Assembly (NCBI RefSeq): GCF_000299875.1
Contig: NZ_AMRK01000004.1
Coordinates: forward strand, 1-64,000
Source of the DNA: Celeribacter baekdonensis B30
GTDB taxonomy: Bacteria > Pseudomonadota > Alphaproteobacteria > Rhodobacterales > Rhodobacteraceae
Reading direction: 5' to 3'
DNA: 64,000 bases
Notes under the pieces: model-generated
What the model saw: the letters and a program-made list of their open reading frames with translations, nothing else
The model's database searches: none
What the model was told of the DNA's origin: nothing
Made by a program: the position numbers and the translations under genes
Shown here: positions 52,553 to 60,100 of the stretch, one piece after another
How positions within the stretch are numbered: the first letter of the stretch is position 1
Layout of the letters: the number at the start of each line of letters is the position of its first letter

Positions 52553-52727
52553 TCGTATCATGAGCAGAAAGCGCAGAACATTCGGCTTTATGTGTCATGA
52601 TACGATCCTTCTGACGCTGTTTGGCGTCAAGCGGACAGCGTAGCCAAAGATTTTACACAAAACTGTATCAACCAACCCCATTTTTGCGCATACTCTGTGT
52701 CATAAGGGCGGTTTTTCATTTGATACA
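52553..52727. promoter_or_regulatory. Array of GTATCA/TGATAC sites between divergent genes
   Basis: TCGTATCATGA (52553-52563) and TCATGATACGA (52595-52605) are a perfect inverted pair; GTATCAA (52665 region, TGTATCAA 52664-52671) and TTGATACA (52720-52727) form a second. Each repeats the GTATCA core. The array covers the space between the 88-residue gene and the HTH regulator. Candidate operator array for that regulator. Confidence 0.55.
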
Positions 52728-52799
52728 AAGTATTCGCCACGCCCCGAGAAGCGCGCAGCTTTGTTTTTCAACAGAATGCAATCTGAGGGGGGCCATGAC

Positions 52800-53591
52800 G
52801 TGAAACAGGATGTATCTCCTGCTCAGCTGAGGCATGTTTTCGGAGAAAATTTAACGCGTCTGTCGGAACGCGCCACCTCCGTCTCTCAGCTGTGCCGCGA
52901 CCTTGGCATCAATCGTACGCAATTCAATCGCTATCTCAAAGCCGAAGCGTTCCCGCGCCCGGATGTGTTATATCGCATCTGTCAATATTTTGATGTGGAT
53001 GCGCGGATTTTGTTAGATCCTTTGGACAGCCTGACATCGCAAGCTCAAAAAGGCGCTGCGGTGCGCGAGCTTTCGGGGTTTTTGGGCGCATTGAGCGAGG
53101 TGGGGGTCTCGCCTGCGGAACTGCCAGACGGGCCCTATCTATACTATCGGGTGTCCTATTTTGACGCCAGCGCGCTGAGTTGCCATTTGTTCACGCTCAA
53201 GCGGGATCAGATGGGTGTGATGCAAATCTCGGGCTTTATCTCGCGTATCGCCAGTGAAAGGGTCGGCTTTGGCAAAGCGATGCCGATGCGCCGCTATCGC
53301 GGGATCGTGTTTCGTCAAATGCTTGGGTTTTCTTTTATTTCGGCGATGGACCGTGTGCCATTGATGAATCTCGGCGGGTTTGAACCAAATTATCTTGGCA
53401 ATCCCAGGTTCCTGTTCGGCAGCGCCATTTCGACCCAAGATGTGCGCGCGCCTTCGCCCTTGCTGTTGGAGCGGCTCGAACCGAGTTTGGCGGTGATGAT
53501 CCGGCGGCGGCATGACATTGGCATTCATCCGCGCAGAGGGTTTCCGGCTTTGGTGCGCGGTTATTTCGACAAACATGCGCCAATGAGATAG
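52800..53591 (+). CDS. XRE-type HTH regulator, third paralogue
   Basis: 263 residues from the GTG at 52800, seven bases after GAGGGGGG; ATG 52795 is out of frame and 52761 (TTG) is longer without a site. HTH about 15-70 (LCRDLGINRTQFNRYLKAEA then FPRPDVLYRICQYFDV) matches the tandem pair at 31170 and 32026 (LGINRxQxNKYL). The C-terminal domain (YLYYRVSYFDASALSCHLFT, GVMQISGFISRIASERVGFG, LLLERLEPSLAVMI) is the same type. Likely autoregulated through the upstream array. Confidence 0.8.
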   Translation: MKQDVSPAQLRHVFGENLTRLSERATSVSQLCRDLGINRTQFNRYLKAEAFPRPDVLYRICQYFDVDARILLDPLDSLTSQAQKGAAVRELSGFLGALSEVGVSPAELPDGPYLYYRVSYFDASALSCHLFTLKRDQMGVMQISGFISRIASERVGFGKAMPMRRYRGIVFRQMLGFSFISAMDRVPLMNLGGFEPNYLGNPRFLFGSAISTQDVRAPSPLLLERLEPSLAVMIRRRHDIGIHPRRGFPALVRGYFDKHAPMR

Positions 53592-53814
53592 GCAACAAGG
53601 ACTATTTAGGCACAGACACAGCAGAGCCATAACGTCTATTGTGCGTGTTCTGTCCATTTGTGATCTCAAAATACCACATAAAATTATAGATTTTCTGCTG
53701 ATTACGCTCGCATTGACATAGCGCATACACCGCGTCGCTGAACGGGTCTAACATTTACAGATAGGAATAAGTTGAGTGCCGCATGGGGTTCAGGCCATGC
53801 GAGAGGGGGATGTT

Positions 53815-55047
53815 ATGTCGGTTTTTCGAACTTTGGTACTGAGTACAGGGATCGCTGTTGGAGCGGTTGTTGGCGTGCAGGCCAGTCAGCTTTACACCTG
53901 TGAAGAGGCGACAAATGTCGGCTTCTACGGTGATTTCGTTTACCATTTTGATTTGAAGCGTGGCGACGCCATCACCGTGGTCGAGGCCTTGGAGCGCATA
54001 AATGTCAATGTGCAATCCGCATACAGTTTGGCAGTGACCTCACCGGAGGGGGCGTATCAAACGGCCTTGCCACATACCTATGTGGCGCAGTCGGATGGGG
54101 AGGTGACGCTCAGTGTCACCTTGGTGCCATCGGGGGCGGTGCCGCTTGGCACGGCCAACTTGCGCGCCAGTGCAAGCTGTGTTCCGGGGGCCGGGCTTGA
54201 CGCTGATGCTGGCGCAGGAGCCAAATTGGGGCGGATCATGGGCACAACCCAAAACCTTGCCATGCACAATGCCCTTGATGGGGTGGCCCAGAACCGGTTT
54301 GGCGGCCATGCCGATACGGTCGCTGTTAGCCGTCAGGGCGGGTTCGCCACAGGCGCAATCGAGGGCACAGGCGTGACCGTTTGGGGCTATGCCGAAGGCC
54401 GCAGCTATTGGGGCGACGACGATGGGGCATCTTATGATCTGGTGATCGGCGCCGACCGGATGATGTCCGACACGCTGTTTGTCGGCGCGATGCTGGGCTA
54501 TAATAAAATTGACGTGGATGGCAGTGACGATACCGGCAAGGCGCTGGCATATGGGCCGTATTTTGGGCTTGAGACCGGTACGCTTCGCCTTGATGGTTTC
54601 CTGACCTACGCCCGGCCTGAGTATGAAATCGGCGGCGAAAGTTTCACCGCCAATCGTCGTGCCCTTGGTCTGGCGATGTCGGGGGACGTTCCGCTGGCCT
54701 CTGGCATCTTGTCGCCCTTTGGTCGTTTGACCGCCTTTGACGAACGTCAGCGCGCCTATGGCACGGTTGCCGCCGAGCATATCCAAAACGCCCGCCTGTC
54801 GTTGGGGGCGCGGATGGAATTTGCCGAGGTGAACGGCATGACCCCTTATTTCAGCGGGGCGGTTGAGGCAGTGAGCCATAAGACCCGCGCCGAGGGCAGC
54901 AGCAGCTTTGTTGCGCCACGGATCGGGGTTGGTTTTGACAGCGAAATGGCCAATGGCATGATGCTATCGGTTGATGTGGATGCGGGCAAACAGGCCGAAG
55001 GCACGTATGACGCCGGGCTGCGGATTGGCCTGTCCAAATCCTTCTGA
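53815..55047 (+). CDS. Outer-membrane autotransporter-type beta-barrel protein
   Basis: 410 residues. N-terminal signal peptide (MSVFRTLVLSTGIAVGAVVG then VQAS), a short passenger or plug with Cys pair (LYTCEEATNVG, RASASCVPG), and from about residue 155 a C-terminal beta-barrel (GATGIEGTGVTVWGY-type strands, ADRMMSDTLFVGAMLGYNKI, GPYFGLETGTLRLDGFLTYA, GARMEFAEVNGMTPYFSGAV) ending in Phe (GLRIGLSKSF), the classic outer-membrane signature. The start at 53815 follows GAGGGGG. Followed by a strong terminator. Confidence 0.85.
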   Translation: MSVFRTLVLSTGIAVGAVVGVQASQLYTCEEATNVGFYGDFVYHFDLKRGDAITVVEALERINVNVQSAYSLAVTSPEGAYQTALPHTYVAQSDGEVTLSVTLVPSGAVPLGTANLRASASCVPGAGLDADAGAGAKLGRIMGTTQNLAMHNALDGVAQNRFGGHADTVAVSRQGGFATGAIEGTGVTVWGYAEGRSYWGDDDGASYDLVIGADRMMSDTLFVGAMLGYNKIDVDGSDDTGKALAYGPYFGLETGTLRLDGFLTYARPEYEIGGESFTANRRALGLAMSGDVPLASGILSPFGRLTAFDERQRAYGTVAAEHIQNARLSLGARMEFAEVNGMTPYFSGAVEAVSHKTRAEGSSSFVAPRIGVGFDSEMANGMMLSVDVDAGKQAEGTYDAGLRIGLSKSF

Positions 55048-55067
55048 CGCGGTCCTATTTATCATAG

Positions 55068-55100
55068 AAAAGGGCCCTTTTGGGGGCCCTTTTGTGTGTT
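55068..55100. terminator. Bidirectional rho-independent terminator
   Basis: AAAAGGGCCC (55068-55077) and GGGCCCTTTT (55084-55093) form a perfect 10-bp stem with a six-base loop. On the plus strand a T-rich run follows at 55099-55104, ending the autotransporter transcript; on the minus strand TTTTC follows, so it also fits the end of the ilvN transcript. Confidence 0.85.
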
Positions 55101-55119
55101 TTTTCGTCGCGGAGGGGGC

Positions 55120-55686
55120 TTAGTCTTTGCCGCCCCGGCCCAACGCCGCCACACCCGTGCGCGCGGTTTCGATCAGGCCCAGCGGGCGCATCAGATCGGC
55201 AAAGGCGTCGATTTTCTCCGAGGTGCCGGTCATTTCAAAGACAAAGCTCTCCAAGGTGCTATCGACCACATTGGCGCGGAAAATTTCCGCCAGACGCAGC
55301 GCTTCAATACGTTTTTCACCGGTGCCATGCACCTTAAACAGTGCCAGTTCGCGCTCGATCGACGGGCCTTCGACGGTCAGGTCATGCACATCATGAACCG
55401 GCACGATGCGCCCGACCTGGGCTTTGATTTGTTCGATCACATCGCGGGTGCCGGTGGTGACAATGGTGATGCGCGACAGATGCCCCGCATGATCGACCTC
55501 GGCTACGGTCAGGCTTTCGATGTTATAGCCGCGGCCCGAAAACAACCCGACCACACGGGCTAAAACGCCCGCTTCGTTGTCGACCAAAACGGCCAGCGTG
55601 TGTTTTTCAATCACCTCGGCGTGGTAGTCGCGAAGGTCATAGGCGGAATGGCTGGTGGAGCCTTGTTGGATGCGTAGAGCAGACAT
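55120..55686 (-). CDS. ilvN: Acetolactate synthase regulatory (small) subunit
   Basis: 188 residues. N-terminal ACT domain (about 25-105): HTLAVLVDNEAGVLARVVGL, FSGRGYNIESLTVAEVDHAG, then the C-terminal ALS_ss_C domain (ELALFKVHGTGEKRIEALRL, SFVFEMTGTSEKIDAFADLM, IETARTGVAALGRG). It binds valine and controls the large subunit in branched-chain amino acid synthesis. It follows ilvB after a small lipoprotein gene and is likely on the same transcript. The terminator at 55068 lies downstream. Confidence 0.95.
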   Translation of the reverse strand: MSALRIQQGSTSHSAYDLRDYHAEVIEKHTLAVLVDNEAGVLARVVGLFSGRGYNIESLTVAEVDHAGHLSRITIVTTGTRDVIEQIKAQVGRIVPVHDVHDLTVEGPSIERELALFKVHGTGEKRIEALRLAEIFRANVVDSTLESFVFEMTGTSEKIDAFADLMRPLGLIETARTGVAALGRGGKD

Positions 55687-55698
55687 GTGTTCTCTCCC

Positions 55699-55998
55699 TT
55701 AGCCCGCACAATTGAGCGTGGCATCGAATGTGTTGATCTCACCGCGTTTCGCCAACGTGCGCACGGCACAGCCGGAGGCGGTTTCAATGGCGGCACGGGC
55801 GGCCTCTTCAAGCTTGGCGAAATTAAGCCGCCCCATGTGATAATTTCTGGCCACGGCAGTGTCGCCCATGACCTCAACGGCAAATGTGAACCCGTCTTGC
55901 GAGACCTCGGTGGCCTCGCCCGACAGGCACCCCGCAAGCCCCCATGTCGCCACCAGGAGGGCGAGGGCGGAGCGCAGTGTTTTCATCAGCCGTTTCAT
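55699..55998 (-). CDS. Small lipoprotein within the ilvB-ilvN operon
   Basis: 99 residues. Signal with lipobox VATWGLAGC gives a lipidated Cys near residue 24. The mature part (VSQDGFTFAVEVMGDTAVAR, NFAKLEEAARAAIETASGCA, VRTLAKRGEINTFDATLNCA) has a Cys pair suited to a disulfide. Four bases separate it from ilvB and 12 from ilvN, so it is clearly co-transcribed; an exported lipoprotein inside a biosynthetic operon is odd. Function unknown. Confidence 0.75.
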   Translation of the reverse strand: MKRLMKTLRSALALLVATWGLAGCLSGEATEVSQDGFTFAVEVMGDTAVARNYHMGRLNFAKLEEAARAAIETASGCAVRTLAKRGEINTFDATLNCAG

Positions 55999-56002
55999 CG
56001 GG

Positions 56003-57751
56003 TTACACCAAAACCGCGCCGTCGGACATGATCGCGCCCTCGGTCGAGGCCTCGCCCATCAGCATTTCGTTATGGGCCTTGCCTGACGGGATCATCGGGA
56101 AACAGTTTTCGTGTTTCTCAACGAGGCAATCAAAGATCACCGGGCCATCGTAGTTCAGCATCTCCATGATCGCGTCATCGAGATCGGCAGGGTCCGAACA
56201 GCGGATGCCTTTGGCGCCAAAGGCTTCGGCCAATTTCACAAAATCGGGCAGACTTTCGGACCAGGACGAGCTATAGCGTTCGCCGTGCAGCAATTGCTGC
56301 CACTGGCGCACCATGCCAAGGCGTTCGTTGTTGAGGATGAACTGTTTGACGGGCGCGCGGTATTGCATCGCGGTGCCCATTTCCTGCATGTTCATCAACC
56401 ACGACGCCTCACCCGCGACGTTGATCACAAGGCTCTCAGGATGCGCCAGTTGCACGCCGATGGAGGCGGGGAAACCGTAGCCCATGGTGCCCAGACCGCC
56501 CGAGGTCATCCAGCGGTTCGGATCTTCGAAGCCCAGGAACTGTGCTGCCCACATTTGGTGTTGGCCGACTTCCGTGGTGATATAACGGTCCATGTCCTTG
56601 GTCAGCGCTTCAAGGCGCTGGAGGGCATATTGCGGTTTGATCACCGTGTCGGAGTTCTTGTAGCTCAGACAACGCACCTCACGCCATGTGTCGATCTGCT
56701 CCCACCACGCCTTGGTGATGGCGGTCTTGCGGCCGCGCGATTTCCAGACCTTGAGCACATCCTCCAACACATGCCCAACATCGCCCAGAACCGGCAGGTC
56801 CACGCGGATGACCTTGTTGATCGAAGAAGGATCAATGTCGATGTGGATCTTCTTGGAATTCGGGGAGAAATCCTGAATCCGTCCGGTGATCCGGTCGTCA
56901 AACCGCGCGCCGATGTTGATCATCAGATCACAGCCATGCATCGCCATATTGGCCTCATAGAGACCGTGCATCCCGAGCATCCCAAGCCAGTTTTTGCCCG
57001 ACGCCGGATAGGCACCCAGACCCATCAACGTGGAGGTGATCGGAAAGCCCGTGGCCTCGACCAATTCGCGCAAGAGCTGCGAGGCGGCTGGGCCGGAATT
57101 GATCACGCCACCGCCGGTGTAAAAGATCGGACGTTCAGCCTTTTCAAGCATTTGGACGATGTTGTTGATGTCCTCGATCGAGGCTTTCATCTTGGGCTGG
57201 TAATGGCTGACCTTGGCCTTGGCCGGGCCAACATAGGTGCCGTCAGCGAACTGAACATCTTTCGGCAAGTCGATCAGCACCGGACCCGGACGGCCCGATG
57301 TGGCAACGTGGAACGCCTGATGGATGGTTTCGGCCAGTTTGTCGGTGTCTTTGACCAACCAGTTGTGTTTGGTGCAGGGCCGGGTGATGCCGATGGTGTC
57401 GGCCTCTTGGAACCCGTCGGTGCCGATCATAAAGGTCGGAACCTGACCGGAGAACACGACCAAGGGGATGCTGTCCAAGAGCGCATCTGTCAGCCCGGTG
57501 ACCGCATTGGTCGCGCCGGGGCCCGAGGTCACCAGTGCGACGCCGGGTTTGCCGGTCGAGCGGGCATAGCCTTCGGCGGCGTGGATGGCGGCCTGTTCAT
57601 GGCGCACCAGGATGTGTTTGATGTCGTTTTGCTGAAAAATCGCATCATAGACGGGTAGGACCGCGCCCCCCGGGTAGCCAAATACCGTGTCCACACCCTG
57701 ATCCTTCAGGGCCTGAACCACCATTTCCGCTCCGGTCATTTGACGTGTCAT
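56003..57751 (-). CDS. ilvB: Acetolactate synthase catalytic (large) subunit
   Basis: 582 residues. Thiamine-diphosphate enzyme: N-terminal domain with activating Glu in RHEQAAIHAAEGYAR, GTDGFQEADTIGITRPCTKH, central FAD-binding domain (PVLIDLPKDVQFA onwards), C-terminal pyrimidine/diphosphate domain with FPASIGVQLAHPESLVINVA. The Mg-binding GDGS/GDAS motif is GEAS here (VAGEASWLMNMQEMGTAMQY), Asp to Glu. It joins two pyruvate, or pyruvate and 2-oxobutyrate. The start at 57751 follows GGAGAG. The preceding leader has a complete attenuator. Confidence 0.97.
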   Translation of the reverse strand: MTRQMTGAEMVVQALKDQGVDTVFGYPGGAVLPVYDAIFQQNDIKHILVRHEQAAIHAAEGYARSTGKPGVALVTSGPGATNAVTGLTDALLDSIPLVVFSGQVPTFMIGTDGFQEADTIGITRPCTKHNWLVKDTDKLAETIHQAFHVATSGRPGPVLIDLPKDVQFADGTYVGPAKAKVSHYQPKMKASIEDINNIVQMLEKAERPIFYTGGGVINSGPAASQLLRELVEATGFPITSTLMGLGAYPASGKNWLGMLGMHGLYEANMAMHGCDLMINIGARFDDRITGRIQDFSPNSKKIHIDIDPSSINKVIRVDLPVLGDVGHVLEDVLKVWKSRGRKTAITKAWWEQIDTWREVRCLSYKNSDTVIKPQYALQRLEALTKDMDRYITTEVGQHQMWAAQFLGFEDPNRWMTSGGLGTMGYGFPASIGVQLAHPESLVINVAGEASWLMNMQEMGTAMQYRAPVKQFILNNERLGMVRQWQQLLHGERYSSSWSESLPDFVKLAEAFGAKGIRCSDPADLDDAIMEMLNYDGPVIFDCLVEKHENCFPMIPSGKAHNEMLMGEASTEGAIMSDGAVLV

Positions 57752-57790
57752 CTTACTCTCCGTCTCACAAATCAATCTGTTTCAGGCAAT

Positions 57791-57816
57791 AAAAAAGCCC
57801 CCGTTTTGGCGGGGGC
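57791..57816 (-). terminator. Attenuator terminator of ilvB
   Basis: Read on the minus strand: GCCCCCG, loop, CGGGGGC, then TTTTTT, 40 bases before the ilvB start. The 5' arm is the 3' continuation of a GCGC-CCC stretch (CCCATGCGC, 57815-57823) that can instead pair with GCGCATGGG (57849-57857) inside the leader peptide, so antiterminator and terminator are mutually exclusive. Confidence 0.88.
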
Positions 57817-57841
57817 GCATGGGAACCTATATGGTCAACCG

Positions 57842-57889
57842 TCACCGGCCCATGCGCTGTTGTCCTACTACTACAAGAATGCCGTTCAT
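57842..57889 (-). CDS. ilvB leader peptide (attenuation)
   Basis: 15 residues, MNGILVVVGQQRMGR, with AAGGA eight bases before ATG. Codons 4-8 are Ile, Leu, Val, Val, Val, so ribosome stalling would report branched-chain amino acid shortage. The end of the frame overlaps the antiterminator strand. It lies between the promoter at 57930-57958 and the terminator at 57791-57816. Confidence 0.88.
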   Translation of the reverse strand: MNGILVVVGQQRMGR

Positions 57890-57929
57890 GGCGTGGATCC
57901 TTTCGGGGTCCTTTATTGCTGTGCAGCGA

Positions 57930-57958
57930 ACATTATGGTCGTGGATGCAGGGCGTCAA
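57930..57958 (-). promoter_or_regulatory. Sigma-70 promoter of the ilvB operon
   Basis: Minus strand TTGACG (57958-57953), 17 bases, TAATGT (57935-57930). Spacing is optimal. Transcription would start near 57923, giving a leader of about 170 bases that contains the attenuation peptide. Confidence 0.7.
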
Positions 57959-58061
57959 CCATAAAATCGGCATATTGATTAAACAAAGTGTCGTAGATCG
58001 ATGGTATGTTGAAATAAAGTTGCGACTTTTGCGGGTTTAGGCGGGGATTGCGAAATCATGC

Positions 58062-58643
58062 TCACAAATCATGGGACAAAGTGTCGGGCTCTGGCGGTGG
58101 TGCGGCCATAAAGTCGTCATGGGTGTCGGGGTCAAAATAGGCCTCGCCATCGTTCAAAATCTCCCGCCACCAATCAATCGTGTCATCAAGGGTTTTGCGT
58201 GGCATCCCGCCCATCAGGCTAAAGGAAAAATCAAACAGCAAATCGCCATCCGCATCGACCGAGGCTTTGCCAAAACGGTACTCATAGTTGAAATCGTTCA
58301 CCACAGAGAGATCGGTGATGTAGTCGCCGCCATCGAAAAAGGCGGAAAACGTGGCGCTTTTACAATCGGTTGTACCGTCGCAATCGTAGAAATAGAGGCT
58401 GTATTTTTTGCCGTCTATCCGGCCGCGAAACATTGCGATGCCGTCGCGATCGGTGTCGCGTTCGACCGAACCAAAGCCCCTGAGCAAGGACTCGATCTCG
58501 TCCAAGGTGCTGAAATCCAACATCTGATCGGCGCTGGCGGGGGCAGGGGCCAAGACCCAAAGGGCCGCGCCAAAGGCAAGGCTGTGCGACAGCGCACGCA
58601 GGGAAAGCGGTAGGGAATGACGGACAGCGGCGAACATCGGCAT
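58062..58643 (-). CDS. Periplasmic YbjN-domain protein
   Basis: 193 residues. Signal peptide about 1-38 (SLAFGAALWVLAPAPASA then DQ). The rest follows the YbjN/DUF1790 type: MLDFSTLDEIESLLRGFGSV, KKYSLYFYDCDGTTDCKSAT, FSAFFDGGDYITDLSVVNDF, NYEYRFGKASVDADGDLLFD. A Cys pair (YDCDGTTDCKS) may form a disulfide. YbjN proteins are stress-linked, with no enzyme activity known. It stands alone; a 420-base interval upstream on the minus strand has the ADH gene. Confidence 0.8.
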   Translation of the reverse strand: MPMFAAVRHSLPLSLRALSHSLAFGAALWVLAPAPASADQMLDFSTLDEIESLLRGFGSVERDTDRDGIAMFRGRIDGKKYSLYFYDCDGTTDCKSATFSAFFDGGDYITDLSVVNDFNYEYRFGKASVDADGDLLFDFSFSLMGGMPRKTLDDTIDWWREILNDGEAYFDPDTHDDFMAAPPPEPDTLSHDL

Positions 58644-58736
58644 GAGCTAAAAGCCTCTTGGGTAAAATCACCGCAATCTTAACCGGGGGCTTTGGGGGCT
58701 GGCAAGGCGGGCAGGCGATGCGCCGCAGGTGTTGCA

Positions 58737-58766
58737 CCCCGCCGGAACGTCTCGGTCCCGGCGGGG
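58737..58766 (-). terminator. Possible terminator after the alcohol dehydrogenase gene
   Basis: CCCCGCCGG (58737-58745) and CCGGCGGGG (58758-58766), perfect nine-base arms, 15 bases past the ADH stop on the minus strand. No T run follows, so the function is uncertain. Confidence 0.45.
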
Positions 58767-58780
58767 CGGTTTCACGACAA

Positions 58781-59818
58781 TCAGGCGGTGAGGATGATTT
58801 TCATCGCCTTTTCACGCGCGGCGTTGCCAAAGACCTCATAGGCCTCGATGATCTCATCCAGTTTGAAGCGGTGTGTCACCAACCGCCCCGGATTGACCTT
58901 GCCGGTGCCCAGCGTTTTCAACAGCATCGGCGTGGTGTTGGTGCTGACCAGCCCCATCGAGATGTTGATGTTCTTGATCCAAAGGTCTTCGATATGCAGC
59001 TCGACCGAGGTGCCATGCACGCCGACATTGGCGATGTTGCCGCCTGCGGAGACGATTTTTTGGCAAATATCAAAGGTTGCAGGCACGCCCACGGCCTCGA
59101 TGGCGACATCGACGCCAAGACCGCCGGTCATCTCCATGATCTTTGCAATCGCATCTTCGCTGCCGACATGGATCGTATCGGTGGCGCCGAATTCTTTGGC
59201 CAATTCCAACCGCGCTGGGTCCATGTCGACCATGATGATCCGACCGGGTGAATAGAATTGTGCCGTCAACAGAACCGACATGCCAACCGGGCCTGCGCCG
59301 ATGATGGCGATGGTGTCGCCGGGTTTGACGTTGCCATATTGCACGCCGATCTCAAGGCCTGTGGGCATGATGTCAGAGAGCATCACCAGCGCCTCTTCGT
59401 CGGCACCTGCCGGGATCGGGTAGAGCGAATTGTCGCCATGGGGAATGCGGACATATTCGGCCTGTGTGCCGTCGATCTTATGGCCAAGAATCCAACCGCC
59501 ATCCGAGCAATGGGCGTAAAGCTGACGCTTACAATTGGCGCATTTGCCGCATGAGGTGACGCAAGAGATCAACACCGCGTCGCCGGGTTTGAAATTCTGT
59601 ACCGCGGCGCCGACCGCTTCGACAATGCCCACGCCTTCGTGGCCAAGGGTGCGACCCGGGGTCACGGTGGGCACATCGCCTTTGAGGATGTGCAAATCGG
59701 TGCCGCAGATCGTGGTCTTGGTCACTTTGACGATCACGTCGGTGGGTTTTTCGATGCCGGGTTTGTCTTTTTCAGTCCAGACTTTCTCGCCTGGGCCTTG
59801 ATATACGAGTGCTTTCAT
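58781..59818 (-). CDS. Zinc-dependent alcohol dehydrogenase (MDR family)
   Basis: 345 residues. Zinc ligands: catalytic Cys in TICGTDLHIL, GHEGVG with His-Glu, structural zinc Cys set CVTSCGKCANCKRQLYAHCS. Rossmann motif AIIGAGPVGMSVLLTAQFYS followed by MVDMDP (NAD type). It resembles threonine/butanediol/glutathione-independent alcohol dehydrogenases acting on short alcohols or aldehydes. Acetaldehyde or ethanol are possible substrates, which could link to eutBC, but it is far away (36 kb). Divergent promoter with the AraC gene's downstream side. Confidence 0.93.
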   Translation of the reverse strand: MKALVYQGPGEKVWTEKDKPGIEKPTDVIVKVTKTTICGTDLHILKGDVPTVTPGRTLGHEGVGIVEAVGAAVQNFKPGDAVLISCVTSCGKCANCKRQLYAHCSDGGWILGHKIDGTQAEYVRIPHGDNSLYPIPAGADEEALVMLSDIMPTGLEIGVQYGNVKPGDTIAIIGAGPVGMSVLLTAQFYSPGRIIMVDMDPARLELAKEFGATDTIHVGSEDAIAKIMEMTGGLGVDVAIEAVGVPATFDICQKIVSAGGNIANVGVHGTSVELHIEDLWIKNINISMGLVSTNTTPMLLKTLGTGKVNPGRLVTHRFKLDEIIEAYEVFGNAAREKAMKIILTA

Positions 59819-60100
59819 CTGTGTTTCTCCTCCAGAAGTCTACGACAGTGTCGTTGCGTGAGACGAGCGAACGCCTATGCGCGGCACGTGTCGGACAGGA
59901 GCCTAACTGGACTGAGAGCGAAGAGTAGACCGCAGTATACCGTAGCCTGATCCAGTTCGGAAATTCCGGTTCGAAATCGGAAGCGGACTGCGCTGCACTG
60001 CCGAAACGGGGTGGTTTGGGAGGCGGTTTGGTTATAGTATAACGTTTCGATTTGTCAGACACTGCGGCTCAGGGACAGTGCACAGAGGGGGAGGGCAGAC
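59819..60100. other. Gap between ADH and AraC genes
   Basis: 282 bases, both genes read to the left. No gene seen. The ADH promoter should be here; no clear -35/-10 pair stood out. Confidence 0.3.
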
